Shown in pieces: positions 23,380-32,260 of a stretch of 64,000 nt of DNA; position 1 is the stretch's first letter; each line of letters starts with the position of its first letter. The notes beneath the pieces are model-generated. The model did not search any database, had not been told where the DNA came from, and saw only the letters and a program-made list of their open reading frames with translations. This DNA comes from AWTP1-13 sp033764875 (GTDB taxonomy: Bacteria > Pseudomonadota > Alphaproteobacteria > Rhizobiales > Hyphomicrobiaceae). The stretch spans positions 1 through 64,000 of the forward strand of contig JANRIO010000135.1 of the NCBI GenBank assembly GCA_033764875.1. Direction: 5' to 3'. A program made the position numbers and the translations under genes.

Positions 23380-24894
23380 TCACACCGGGATGCGGATGAC
23401 GGCGCGCAGGCCGCCCAGCGTGCTCTTGCCGAGCGCGATGTCGCCGCCGTGGCTGCGGGCGATGTCGCGGGCGATGGCCAGGCCGAGGCCCGAGTTGCCG
23501 CCGTCCTGGTTGCGGGCGTGGTCGAGGCGGTAGAACGGCTTGAAGACGTTGTCGCGCTCGGCCGGCGGGATGCCCGGGCCGTCGTCGTCGACGTCGACGC
23601 GTAGCCAGCCGTCCTCGGCCCCGACCCGGATGATGACGGTGTCGCCGAAGCGGGCGGCATTGGTGACGAGGTTGGTCACCGCCCGCTTGAAGGCCTGGCG
23701 CTTCAGCGGCACCACGAGCTCCCGGTCGGCCCCGCGCACCATCAGCTCGATGGGCGTGCCGAGGTGGTCGGCATCGTCGCGCACCTCCTCCAACAGCTCG
23801 ACGACCTCGGTGGGGGCCGCCTCCTCGCCGCCGTCGCCCTTGGCGAAGGCGAGGTAGTCCTCGAGCATGTTCTGCATCTCCTTGACGTCGTTCTGCAGCG
23901 CCTTCACCTCGGCGCTCTGGCCGGCCAGCGCCAGCTCGAGCTTGAAGCGGGTCAGCACCGTGCGCAGGTCGTGGCTGACGCCGGCGAGCATGGTGGTGCG
24001 CTGCTCGACGTGGTGGCGGATGCGATCGCGCATCTCGAGGAAGGCGGACGCAGCCTGGCGCACCTCGCGCGCCCCGCGGGGGTGGAAGTCGGCGGGCACG
24101 GGGCGGCCCTTGCCGAAGGCGTCGGCGGCCTCCGCAAGGCGCAGGATCGGGCGGATCTGGTTCCTCAGGAACAGGATGGCGACGGTCAGCAGCACCACCG
24201 AGACGCCCACCATCCAGAGCAGGAAGATGTGCGAGTTGGACGCGTAGGTCTGGCCGCGCTGGGCGCGGAAGCGCAGCACGCCGGTGTCGGTCTTGACGCG
24301 GATCTCGACGTGGCGCGACTGGCCGACGGTGTCGATCCAGAAGGGCCGCTTGATGTGGTAGCGGATCTCGTCGGAGAGGGCGCGGTCGAGCAGGTCGAAG
24401 AAGGGCTTCCTCTGGGCCGTGGGCAGGTTGCCCGGCGGCATGATCGAGAGGGCGAGGTTGAACTTGTCGGCCGAGAGGCTGATCAGCTGGGCGTACTCGT
24501 CCTTGAAGGGGTAGGTCTCGAACAGCTCGACGATGGCCGCCATGTCGCGGGCAGTGGCCTCCGACAGCCGGCGCGTCACCTGGTTCCAGTGCCGCTCCAT
24601 GAAGGCGAAGGCGACGACGCTCTCGAGCAGCACGATCGGCGCGATGATGATGATGAGCGCGCGGGCGTAGAGGCCCTTGGGCGCCAGCTCGCCGAGCAGG
24701 CTGCGGGTGCCGGAGAGGGGCAGCGTTGCCGGCAGCTGGACGTTGGCGAGCAGACGGCGCGCGGCCACGCGCAGCGCAGAGAGCGCCGCGCGCGGTTCAA
24801 AGCGCGCCCTGGTCGTGCGGTCGAGCACCCCGCCTCGCTTCCGATCGCCGCCGCGGCCGATCTGCGGCCACGGCGTTCGCCGTGATGGCTTCAA
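23380..24894 (-). CDS. EnvZ-type sensor histidine kinase
   Basis: The kinase has two membrane segments (about residues 74-95 and 225-245) around a periplasmic domain of 130 residues, a HAMP linker, a HisKA domain with phospho-acceptor His308 in SHDLRT, and an HATPase domain with N box (NLVTNAARFG), G1 (DDDGPGIP), F (FKPF) and G2 (GNSGLGLAIAR). The residue after LRT, normally Pro in the H box, is Val. It overlaps the response-regulator stop by four bases, starting at a TTG (24894), so kinase and regulator are coupled; a later GTG start is possible. EnvZ-like kinases respond to osmotic or envelope cues, but the signal here is unknown. Confidence 0.9.
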   Translation of the reverse strand: MKPSRRTPWPQIGRGGDRKRGGVLDRTTRARFEPRAALSALRVAARRLLANVQLPATLPLSGTRSLLGELAPKGLYARALIIIIAPIVLLESVVAFAFMERHWNQVTRRLSEATARDMAAIVELFETYPFKDEYAQLISLSADKFNLALSIMPPGNLPTAQRKPFFDLLDRALSDEIRYHIKRPFWIDTVGQSRHVEIRVKTDTGVLRFRAQRGQTYASNSHIFLLWMVGVSVVLLTVAILFLRNQIRPILRLAEAADAFGKGRPVPADFHPRGAREVRQAASAFLEMRDRIRHHVEQRTTMLAGVSHDLRTVLTRFKLELALAGQSAEVKALQNDVKEMQNMLEDYLAFAKGDGGEEAAPTEVVELLEEVRDDADHLGTPIELMVRGADRELVVPLKRQAFKRAVTNLVTNAARFGDTVIIRVGAEDGWLRVDVDDDGPGIPPAERDNVFKPFYRLDHARNQDGGNSGLGLAIARDIARSHGGDIALGKSTLGGLRAVIRIPV

Positions 24895-25577
24895 TCCGTG
24901 TGCAAAATATAGCCTTTTCCACGCACTGTCTGAAGATAAACGGGATTCGCGGGGTCGATCTCGATCTTACGGCGCAAACGGTTGATCTGAACGTCGATGG
25001 CGCGCTCGCTGCCGGTGGAATCATCGTTGGCGAGTTCGTGCCGGGCGATGGGGGTGCCCGGCCGCTGGGCGAACATGCGCAGCAGGTCCCGCTCGCGCTC
25101 GGTGAGGCGCACGGTCTCCTCCCTGAGCTTGAGCTCGCCGCGGGCGACGTGGAAGGTGAGGTCGCCCATGCGGATCTCCTCGCTGGGGCCCGTGGGGCCG
25201 CGGCCGCGCTTGAGAATGTTGTTGAGACGCAGCAGCAACTCGCGGGGCTCGAAGGGCTTGGAGATGAAGTCGTCGACGCCGGCCTCGAGGCCCTCGATGC
25301 GATGCTCGGGCTCGGCGCGGGCTGTGAGCAGGCAGATCGGGATGCTGGAGATGGTCTTGAGCTCGCGGGCAAGCTCAAGCCCCGATTCGCCGGGCATCAT
25401 GACGTCGAGGATGATCACGTCGAAGGCGAGACCGCGCATGGCATTGCGGGCGGTGGTGGCATCGCAGGCCGTGGTGATGCGGAAGCCGGCCTCGTACAGG
25501 TAGCGCGCGAGCAGGTCGCGGATGCGCTGGTCGTCGTCGACGACCAGGATGTGGGCGGCGTTGTCGGGCAGGTCCAT
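24891..25577 (-). CDS. petR: OmpR-family response regulator (PetR-like)
   Basis: The 228-residue protein has a receiver domain (acidic pocket VVDDD, phospho-acceptor in VIILDVMMPG, Thr in LLTARAE, Lys in FISKPF) and an OmpR-type winged-helix output domain ending RAIDVQINRLRRKIE and VRGKGYIL. In alphaproteobacteria a regulator of this type follows a MarR protein as petP-petR; the same order is seen here, with the kinase downstream. It binds DNA and probably controls envelope or respiratory genes; targets cannot be read from this window. The symbol rests on synteny and is tentative. Confidence 0.9.
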   Translation of the reverse strand: MDLPDNAAHILVVDDDQRIRDLLARYLYEAGFRITTACDATTARNAMRGLAFDVIILDVMMPGESGLELARELKTISSIPICLLTARAEPEHRIEGLEAGVDDFISKPFEPRELLLRLNNILKRGRGPTGPSEEIRMGDLTFHVARGELKLREETVRLTERERDLLRMFAQRPGTPIARHELANDDSTGSERAIDVQINRLRRKIEIDPANPVYLQTVRGKGYILHTD

Positions 25578-25690
25578 GGCGCGCTCCCTCGTTTCCCCCT
25601 TCGCCGGCTCGGCTATGATTTCACCCGCTTTTTAGGCAATTGCGTGGTCGCACGATAGCAGCCCGACCGCAGGCTGCAAAACCGCGCCGC

Positions 25691-26302
25691 TCAGGGCGCC
25701 CGCGAGACGGGGGCCGCAGCCGGAAGCAGCGCCCATACCTTCTCGCGCTCCTCGCTGCTCGTCATCGAGAGCAGGAAGCGGGCGATGCTGTCGCCGTTGT
25801 CGAGGCCGGCCGCCCGCAACGCCTCGTCGACGCGCCGCGCCTGCAGGGTGTCGAGCCGATGCGACAGGTGCTGACCCTTCTCGGTCGCATAGAGCAGGCG
25901 CTGGCGGCGGTCGGAGGTGCCCTCGTGCTGGATGATCCAACCCTGGTCGACGAGCTCCTTGAGCACGCGGGCGAGGCTCTGCTTGGTGATCTTGAGGATG
26001 TCGAGGAGCTCGGCCACCTTCAGGCCCGGCGAGCGGTTGACGAAGTGCAGGGCACGGTGGTGGGCGCGGCCGAGATTGTACTCGGCGAGGACCACGTCGG
26101 CCTCGCGCGTGAAGTCGCGGTAGGCGAAGAACAGCAGCTCGACGAAAGTCACGAGCTTCGGATCGGGTGGCACGGCGGCGGGCACGGCTGCCGGCGTGTC
26201 CGCAGCCGTCACGGGCTCGATACGGCGCGTGCGCTTATCGGCTGGCGCATCGGCAGTCGCGACGGGCTTGTAGGCCTGCATGTGGGGGTCGATCGTCCTC
26301 AT
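25691..26302 (-). CDS. petP: MarR-family regulator (PetP-like)
   Basis: A 45-residue flexible N-terminal tail precedes a MarR winged-helix domain (about residues 48-165): LKVAELLDILKITKQSLARVLKELVDQGWI is the recognition region and TSDRRQRLLYATEKG the wing. The gene is about 110 bp upstream of the response regulator and in the same direction, the order known as petP-petR in Rhodobacter. It probably controls its own promoter; a site GTCAGCC-T-TGTTGAC lies at 26359-26373 upstream of the start. The symbol is by synteny. Confidence 0.85.
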   Translation of the reverse strand: MRTIDPHMQAYKPVATADAPADKRTRRIEPVTAADTPAAVPAAVPPDPKLVTFVELLFFAYRDFTREADVVLAEYNLGRAHHRALHFVNRSPGLKVAELLDILKITKQSLARVLKELVDQGWIIQHEGTSDRRQRLLYATEKGQHLSHRLDTLQARRVDEALRAAGLDNGDSIARFLLSMTSSEEREKVWALLPAAAPVSRAP

Positions 26303-26693
26303 GCCTTCGCAGGTTCGCTCGAGGGCCCGGGCTTGCGGGCCGTTCCGAGGGCATTTATGTCAGCCTTGTTGACTTATTTGGCCCCGATTGTTACGTCTTG
26401 CAAGTCGTTTCGTGCGCGATCCGAGGCCCTCGGCGGCGCGGCCGAGCGCTGAATAGACGCGGCGATTCAATCCCTTCTGCGATGCGGTGGCGGACGGCTC
26501 GCTGGGCGCGGGGAGCGGCCCCGTGCCGGGATGCGGCGGGTGCGGCGCGCAGCCCTGCGCAATGCCGGAGGCCGGGGCAATATTGCGGTTGCGCCGGGAT
26601 CGCGCCGACCGCACAAAAGTGAACAGATAACCGCCACCGGTTCAGATCCGGGGCGAGGGTCCCGAAGGGCCCCACGAGCTGGAGGAAAGACGC
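26303..26693. other. Divergent promoter region of the MarR gene and ilvE
   Basis: No gene is seen in these 390 bp. The AT-rich core at 26350-26405 contains a weak inverted site GTCAGCCTTGTTGAC (26359-26373) and, on the minus strand, TTGCAA followed after 17 bp by CAAATA, a possible promoter for the MarR gene. The 50 bp before ilvE include the GGAGG ribosome site of that gene. Confidence 0.4.
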
Positions 26694-27590
26694 ATGGCCG
26701 ATGCAGGCGCCCCCTATCACGACCGCGACGGGTTCATCTGGCTCGACGGCCAGCTGGTGCCCTGGCGCGAGGCCAACGTGCACATGCTCTCCCATGCGCT
26801 GCACTACGCCAGCGCCGTGTTCGAGGGCGAGCGCGCCTACGGCGGGGTGATCTTCGAGCTGACGAAGCACAGCCAGCGTCTCTACGAGGGCGCCAAGACG
26901 CTCGATTTCACCATTCCCTACTCGGTCGCCGAGATCGACCAGGCCTGCCGCGACACCATCAAGGCCAACAACCTGAAGGACTGCTACGTGCGCCCGCTCG
27001 CCTGGCGCGGCAGCGAGCAGATGGGCGTGTCGGCGCAGGCGACCAAGATCCACCTCGCCGTCGCCGCCTGGGACTGGGGCAGCTACTTCCCCATGGAGGA
27101 GCGGCTGAAGGGCCTGCGCCTCACCATGGCCCAGTACCGCCGCCCCGATCCGGCGACGGCGCCCGCAAAGACGAAGGCGGCGGGCAACTACATGATCTGC
27201 ACCATCGAGAAGCATCGCGCCGAGCGCCAGGGCTATGCCGATGCGCTGATGCTCGACTGGCGCGGCCGCGTCGCCGAGTGCACGGGCGCCAACATCTTCT
27301 TCATCAAGGACGGCAAGATCCACACGCCGACGCCGGACTGCTTCCTCGACGGCATCACGCGGCAGACGGTGATCGGCCTCGCCAAGTCGCGCGGCATCGA
27401 GGTGATCGAGCGCGTGATCATGCCGGAGGAGCTGGCCTCGTTCTCCGAGTGCTTCCTGACCGGGACGGCCGCGGAGGTGACGCCGGTGTCGGAGATCGCG
27501 CAGCACCGCTACAAGCCCGGCAAGATCTGCGAGACCCTGATCAACGACTACACGGCCGCCGTGACGCCGAAGGCGGCCGCGGCGGAGTAG
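26694..27590 (+). CDS. ilvE: Branched-chain amino acid aminotransferase
   Basis: This 298-residue class IV PLP enzyme transfers the amino group between glutamate and the branched 2-keto acids, the last step of Leu, Ile and Val synthesis. The order of motifs is typical: FIWLDGQLVPWREANVH, SHALHYASAVFEGERAY, the RP-x-x-W block, the PLP lysine in KTKAAGNYM, and the cofactor phosphate-binding ECTGANIFF and FLTGTAAEVTPV. ATG 26694 is preceded by GGAGG. It reads away from the MarR-PetR-kinase group and seems to be a single-gene unit. Confidence 0.95.
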   Translation: MADAGAPYHDRDGFIWLDGQLVPWREANVHMLSHALHYASAVFEGERAYGGVIFELTKHSQRLYEGAKTLDFTIPYSVAEIDQACRDTIKANNLKDCYVRPLAWRGSEQMGVSAQATKIHLAVAAWDWGSYFPMEERLKGLRLTMAQYRRPDPATAPAKTKAAGNYMICTIEKHRAERQGYADALMLDWRGRVAECTGANIFFIKDGKIHTPTPDCFLDGITRQTVIGLAKSRGIEVIERVIMPEELASFSECFLTGTAAEVTPVSEIAQHRYKPGKICETLINDYTAAVTPKAAAAE

Positions 27591-27653
27591 GCGACAGGTT
27601 GCGGCCTGCCGCTTGTGGCGAGTCAGTGCCGCAGGCGGCCCCGCCGCCGACCG

Positions 27654-28709
27654 TCACTTAGGCGGCGGCTGCCCCGGGGCGCTGTCGTTGCGGCGGGCGT
27701 TGATGAAGCTGCGCAGCATGGCGTTCATCAGCTCGGTCGCCTTGGGGCTGACCTTGCGATAGCTCTGCCACGCCGTGTTCTTGGCCAACTCGGCCCAGGC
27801 CGCGTAGTCCTCGAAGGTCAGGGGCTCGACCTTGGCCTTCTTCTCGGCAAAGCGGGCGGCCGTCAGCTCCTCGGCCTCGCGCTGGGTCTGCTCGAGGAAG
27901 ATGGTGGAGGCGTCGGCGGCGCGCTGCAGCAGGGCCTGGCTGTCGAGGTCGAGGCTGTCCCAGGTGGCCTTCGAGACAAGGACGGGAACCAGCGTCACGT
28001 AGGCGCTGTATCCGCCTATGGTGGCGAACTCCGCCACCTCGTGAAGCTTGTAGTTGACCAGCGCCTCGTAGGAGCCCTGATAGACCTCGAGCGCCTCATT
28101 CTGCATGGATTCATTCATCTTGTCGGCGCTCATGCGCACGATGCGCGCGCCCGCGGCCGCCAGCACCGTGTGGAACGCCTCGCCGCCGCCGCTGCGCGCG
28201 GCGAGGCCCTTGATGGTGGCGGGGGCGGACACCCGGCGCTTGCGACTGGCCATGCCGCCGTCGAACCACCACCAGGCCAGGACCCGGAAGCCCTTCTCCG
28301 CGCAGAACGCCTGGAACAGATCCTCGAACTCCGAGCCGCGCAGGAGTGCCGCGTTCTCGGCGCTGGCGGGGATCGCCGGCATGCTGGCGATGGCGAGCTC
28401 GGGAAACTTCTCGATGCCGTAGCCCATGGGGAAGATGGCCAGGTCGATCTTGCCTTCCAGAAGCGCGTCGAGCTGCTTCTCGGGCGCAATGCCGAGGCTG
28501 GATTTGGGATGGACGGAGACCGTCAGGTCCGGGAGATGCTTGCGCACCTCGGCCGCCAGCACGCGGGCCGACCGGTGCCGCGCGTCGCCCTCGCCGAACT
28601 GGTGGTTGAGCTTCAACTCCCGCGCGGCTGCGGGTGCGGAACCCGCCAGGACAAGCATCGTTGCGAGCATCGCCGCCGCGCCGCCGCACATCATTCGCAT
28701 ATGAGTCAT
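27654..28709 (-). CDS. TRAP-type solute-binding protein (DctP family), orphan
   Basis: The 351-residue protein has a signal peptide (about residues 1-30, ending PAAARE) and the DctP fold: LKLNHQFGEGDARHRSARVLA near the start, a hinge helix GIAPEKQLDALLEGKIDLAIFP and the carboxylate-binding region around GLAARSGGGEAFH. Such periplasmic proteins feed organic acids to a DctQ/DctM permease. No DctQ or DctM gene is present here, so it must serve a permease elsewhere or be a sensor or chaperone. ATG 28709 follows an AGGAG site; a TTG just upstream is an unlikely start. Confidence 0.88.
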   Translation of the reverse strand: MTHMRMMCGGAAAMLATMLVLAGSAPAAARELKLNHQFGEGDARHRSARVLAAEVRKHLPDLTVSVHPKSSLGIAPEKQLDALLEGKIDLAIFPMGYGIEKFPELAIASMPAIPASAENAALLRGSEFEDLFQAFCAEKGFRVLAWWWFDGGMASRKRRVSAPATIKGLAARSGGGEAFHTVLAAAGARIVRMSADKMNESMQNEALEVYQGSYEALVNYKLHEVAEFATIGGYSAYVTLVPVLVSKATWDSLDLDSQALLQRAADASTIFLEQTQREAEELTAARFAEKKAKVEPLTFEDYAAWAELAKNTAWQSYRKVSPKATELMNAMLRSFINARRNDSAPGQPPPK

Positions 28710-28895
28710 CAATCTCCTCGCGTACTAACCATCCGCGGCCGGAAAGATGCACCGAATTGCAGCTTGAGCGAGGCATTCCGGACGGTGCCGGCGGGCGGAT
28801 CCGGAGTTTGCGCCGGGGTGTGGCCGTTTGAACGCAGCCGCGGTCGCGCAGGCGCCGCCGCGCCCAGGGCGATGGGCGGCACGCTCGCGCGCCGA

Positions 28896-30443
28896 TCAGT
28901 CCCCTGCCTGAGCCTGCGGCAAGAAGCCTGCTTGCGCGGCAGGCCGCGGCCGCCTGCTCCCGGCCCGGAGCAGGAGGGCTGCGGCACAGGCGAGAAGGGC
29001 CGCGTTGATGGCAAGCGCCGAGGCGTCGAAGGCGTGGGCGCGCCACTGGCCCACGTGCGCCGCGACGAGGCCGAGCGCCGCCAGCGCGGCGGGCGCGCAC
29101 AGGGCCCGCGTGGTCGCCGGCCCCGAGCGGACGGCCGTCGCCAGGATCAGGCTCACGAGGAGGGTGGCCGCGTATGCCGGCAGGATCGCCGCCGGGTAGC
29201 CGGCCAGCGAGACGGCGGCGGACAGGATCAGGGCGAGCGGCTGGCTCCAGGCGCCCGCGGCCCAGAGGCTCTCCCAGAGGGGAGCAGGCCGTCCCGCGTC
29301 GCGCCGGCGCGCCAGCCAGATGACGACGCCGCTGTGCGTGATCACGGTCAGAGCCAGGCCGAGCAGGCCATAGACGATCTTCACCGGGCTGCCGCCGAAC
29401 CAGCCGAAGTGCAGCGGCGCAAGGGCGGCCAGGATCTGCCGGCCGATGCTGCCGGTCTCGTAGCCGCCGTCCCCGAGCAGCCGGCCTTGGCCGTCGAAAT
29501 AATAGGCGTTGCCGAGGGCTAGGTGGCCCGGCCGGCGCATCTCGAGGTGCACGATCTGGCCGGCGGTGGCGGCGTGCTCCATGCGCAACCGGGCGAAGCG
29601 GGCCTCGGGATGCTGCGCCTGGACGCGCCGGATCATGGCCGCAACGTCGGGCAGCGGAGCGGGCGCGGCATCGGCGCCGGCGCGCGGCCCCAGGAGGAGG
29701 GCGAAGGCCTTGCCGGAATCGCCGTCGTAGGCCGCGAGCGCCAGGACGCCGACGATCAGCGTGGCGAGGCCGAGGAGCGCGCCGGTGAGGGAGACTGCGA
29801 TGTGGAACGGAAGACCCCAGACGCCCAGACGATTGTGCAGGTCGGCCTGCTCCAGCCGCTTGGCGCCGCCCCAGCGCAGCGCGAACGCGTCCTTGAAGAT
29901 GCGGGGATGGGACAGCAGGCCCGACACGAGCGACGACAGAAGGGCCACGCCGGTGAGGCCGACCAGGAACATGCCCCAGGTCCGCGGCAGATGAAGGTTG
30001 ATGTGCAGCTTGGCGAGGAAGGCCGTCCAGGGCGCATCGAGACGGACGACCAGGTTGCCCTCGCGGTCGGCAAGCCAGTTGCCGCCGGTGCCCTTCTCGT
30101 GGTCGTCGAAGCTCACCAGCAGGCGCGGGCTCACGGCATCGGGGCCGCGGATGGAGATGTCGTCGACGGCGTCCTCGGCGAGCGCCTTGGCGTAGGCCGT
30201 CCTGACGACGCGGTCGATCAGCTCGGGCGACGGCGCCCTGTCGACGATCGGTGCATGGGGCTGCTCCCAGCGCTGCAGGTCGAACAGGAACACGCTGAGC
30301 GTGCCGGTGAGGCAGACCACGTAGATCAGCCACGCGAACGCGAGGCCGAGCGCGGAATGGCCCGCCAGCATGGCGCGGACGAAGTGCGGCTTGAAGATCT
30401 GCCGCTTGCGCCGTCTGGCCTCGGTCTGCGGTAGGCTCGCCAT
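28896..30443 (-). CDS. PepSY-associated membrane protein
   Basis: The 515-residue protein has an N-terminal cytoplasmic tail, a first membrane helix (GLAFAWLIYVVCLTGTLSVF), a periplasmic domain with a PepSY-like fold, two helices after it (MFLVGLTGVALLSSLVSGLL, and LTGALLGLATLIVGVLALAA), a second periplasmic domain, then five or six C-terminal helices. PepSY_TM proteins are often coded with siderophore receptors and are thought to reduce ferric-siderophores or assist uptake. It overlaps the upstream gene by four bases (ATGA at 30443). Confidence 0.88.
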   Translation of the reverse strand: MASLPQTEARRRKRQIFKPHFVRAMLAGHSALGLAFAWLIYVVCLTGTLSVFLFDLQRWEQPHAPIVDRAPSPELIDRVVRTAYAKALAEDAVDDISIRGPDAVSPRLLVSFDDHEKGTGGNWLADREGNLVVRLDAPWTAFLAKLHINLHLPRTWGMFLVGLTGVALLSSLVSGLLSHPRIFKDAFALRWGGAKRLEQADLHNRLGVWGLPFHIAVSLTGALLGLATLIVGVLALAAYDGDSGKAFALLLGPRAGADAAPAPLPDVAAMIRRVQAQHPEARFARLRMEHAATAGQIVHLEMRRPGHLALGNAYYFDGQGRLLGDGGYETGSIGRQILAALAPLHFGWFGGSPVKIVYGLLGLALTVITHSGVVIWLARRRDAGRPAPLWESLWAAGAWSQPLALILSAAVSLAGYPAAILPAYAATLLVSLILATAVRSGPATTRALCAPAALAALGLVAAHVGQWRAHAFDASALAINAALLACAAALLLRAGSRRPRPAAQAGFLPQAQAGD

Positions 30444-31021
30444 CAGCCGAGCACCTTGGGCAGGAAGGCCGAGGCATAGGCGGCGAGCGATACGCCCGTG
30501 AGCACCAGCGTCGCGCGCAGCAGCCGGGCGTCGCTCAGCGTCCAGGCCATGCCGCCGCCCCACAGCACCGGAACCAGCAGTCCCCCGATGACGATGCGGT
30601 CGACCGGCTCCATGGGCATGTGCAGGGCGAAGGCGACGCCGATGCCGATGGCGGCGATTCCAGCCAGCGGAATGGACAGCAGGGCCTTTGCCGTGCTGCG
30701 CGTCCAGCTCGACGGCCGCTCCTCGGGATCGAGCGCGGGCTGCCGCGGCGCGCGCACGCTCTGTGCGCGCCGCTCCGCGCCTGCCGCGACCGCCAGCAGC
30801 GCCACTGGCGAGAGCGCGAGGCAGGCGTAGGCCACGCCGACCTCGCCGCCCCAGCCCTGCGCCATGGCCAGAAAGCCGGCAGCGATGCCGGCCCAGCCAC
30901 CGAGCCGCAGGAGCGCCCGACGGCCGCGGCCGAGCCAGCTCAGGCGCAGCATGGCGACGCCGAGGCCGAGCATGGCGAGCGACATGGCCGTCCACGCCGC
31001 CCCGTTGCCGCCGTCTGCCAT
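30443..31021 (-). CDS. Membrane protein, DUF3325/DUF3649-like fusion
   Basis: ATG 31021 gives a 192-residue protein with six membrane segments. The first half (MSLAMLGLGVAMLRLSWLGR, LRLGGWAGIAAGFLAMAQGW, LALSPVALLAVAAG) looks like DUF3325. The second half (LLSIPLAGIAAIGIGVAFAL, IVIGGLLVPVLWGGGMAWTL, LLRATLVLTGVSLAAYASAF) looks like DUF3649. In pseudomonads and Burkholderia these are usually two separate small genes upstream of a PepSY_TM gene in siderophore clusters; here they seem joined. The stop overlaps the PepSY gene start. The fusion reading is my inference from pattern. Confidence 0.65.
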   Translation of the reverse strand: MADGGNGAAWTAMSLAMLGLGVAMLRLSWLGRGRRALLRLGGWAGIAAGFLAMAQGWGGEVGVAYACLALSPVALLAVAAGAERRAQSVRAPRQPALDPEERPSSWTRSTAKALLSIPLAGIAAIGIGVAFALHMPMEPVDRIVIGGLLVPVLWGGGMAWTLSDARLLRATLVLTGVSLAAYASAFLPKVLG

Positions 31022-31523
31022 GCAATGCCTGCCCCAGCTCTTGATGATGCCGTCGGTGGGTGTCTGCCGCAGGCCGTGGACGCGGGGCCCCTCGGGACCG
31101 CGACCCGCCCGGCGCAAGGGGTCGATGCTTACGCCTCGAACCGGCGTGCGCTGGGTGGCTGGGGTGTTGCCTGGCTGCCTTGCGTCGCCCGCGGCAGGAT
31201 ACGATAACTCGACTGCGTCCGTAAAGAAAGCGATGGCGACCGGCGGCGTGCCCTGCGCGCCCCATCGCGGCGAGCACGCAAGCCTGCGGACGGATCGTTC
31301 GGAGGGGCGCCGGGAAAGCCTCCATGGGCCGCACGTAGCCCCCCGTGGCGAGATCGTGCTCGTCGCGCTCGTGGATGATGTTGGCCCGGCCGACGAGCAG
31401 GTCGCTTACGGGGCCGCCCCGAGCCTGGGCCCCAGGTTGCACACCCGCGGGGGATGCCCGAGACTGCGCGGCACGGCCCTGGGCGTATGGCGCCGGCGGA
31501 CAGGCGGCTCAGAGGGAGCGCTC
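31022..31523. other. Intergenic region, divergent
   Basis: No gene is seen in about 500 bp between the minus-strand membrane pair and the SDR gene. One AT-richer patch near 31190-31230 (GATACGATAACT and onward) is the best place for a promoter of the membrane pair. I find no clear Fur-like site here. Confidence 0.35.
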
Positions 31524-32249
31524 ATGCAACTCAAGGATCATGTGGTGCTCGTCACGGGCGCGCTGGGCACGCTCGGCACCGCCATGTGCGCGGCGATCGA
31601 GGCGGCAGGCGGCACGGCGATCCGGAGCGACCTCGCCGGGCGCGGTGCGGTCGACATCGCGCTCGACGTGACGCGCGAGGAGGACTGGATCGCGGCGATG
31701 GGGCAGATCAAGGCCAGGCACGGGCGGCTCGACGGCCTCGTCAACAATGCCGGCGTCGGCACGCCGGGGGATGTCGAGCAGACGAGCTTTGCGGAGTGGA
31801 AGACGGTAATGGCGGTCAATGCCGACGGGGTGTTCCTCGGCTGCAAGCATGCCATGGCGCTGCTGGCGGGGTCGAAAGCGCCCTCCATCGTCAACATCTC
31901 GTCCGCCTCGGGGATCGTCGGCGGGGCGAACCTTGCCGCCTACAACGCCTCCAAGGGCGCCGTGCGGATGCTCACCAAGTCCGTGGCGCTCCACGGCGCG
32001 CGCAAGCGTCCGCCCGTGCGCTGCAACTCGGTGCATCCGGCGTTCATCGAGGGCGACATGGTGGACGCCATCGTGCGCACCCGCCCCGACCAGGACAAGG
32101 CGCGCGCCAAGCTGCACGCGCAGATCCCGATCGGGCGTCTGGGTCAGCCGCAGGAGGTGGCGAGCACGGTCGTCTGGCTGCTGTCGCCGGCGTCGTCGTT
32201 CACGACGGGCTCGGAGGTGCTGGTCGACGGCGGGCTGATCGCGGGCTAG
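31524..32249 (+). CDS. Short-chain dehydrogenase/reductase
   Basis: The 241-residue classical SDR has the dinucleotide loop VTGALGTLGTAMC, NNAG in GLVNNAGVG, the catalytic Ser in NISSASG and the YNASK motif. Residues at the end of strand 2 (SDLAG) suggest NAD rather than NADP. The substrate cannot be read; related enzymes oxidise secondary alcohols or sugars. It starts at ATG 31524 after a GAGGGAG site and is followed within 12 bp by grpB-like and then a sugar-acid-type dehydratase gene, so a shared operon is likely. Confidence 0.88.
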   Translation: MQLKDHVVLVTGALGTLGTAMCAAIEAAGGTAIRSDLAGRGAVDIALDVTREEDWIAAMGQIKARHGRLDGLVNNAGVGTPGDVEQTSFAEWKTVMAVNADGVFLGCKHAMALLAGSKAPSIVNISSASGIVGGANLAAYNASKGAVRMLTKSVALHGARKRPPVRCNSVHPAFIEGDMVDAIVRTRPDQDKARAKLHAQIPIGRLGQPQEVASTVVWLLSPASSFTTGSEVLVDGGLIAG

Positions 32250-32260
32250 CGAGGGTGGCG

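Noticed and set aside
28111..30477. Very long minus-strand frame of about 790 codons
   Set aside because: It is the shadow of the PepSY and DctP genes in another frame; the product is Arg/Pro/Gly/Ala low-complexity without motifs.
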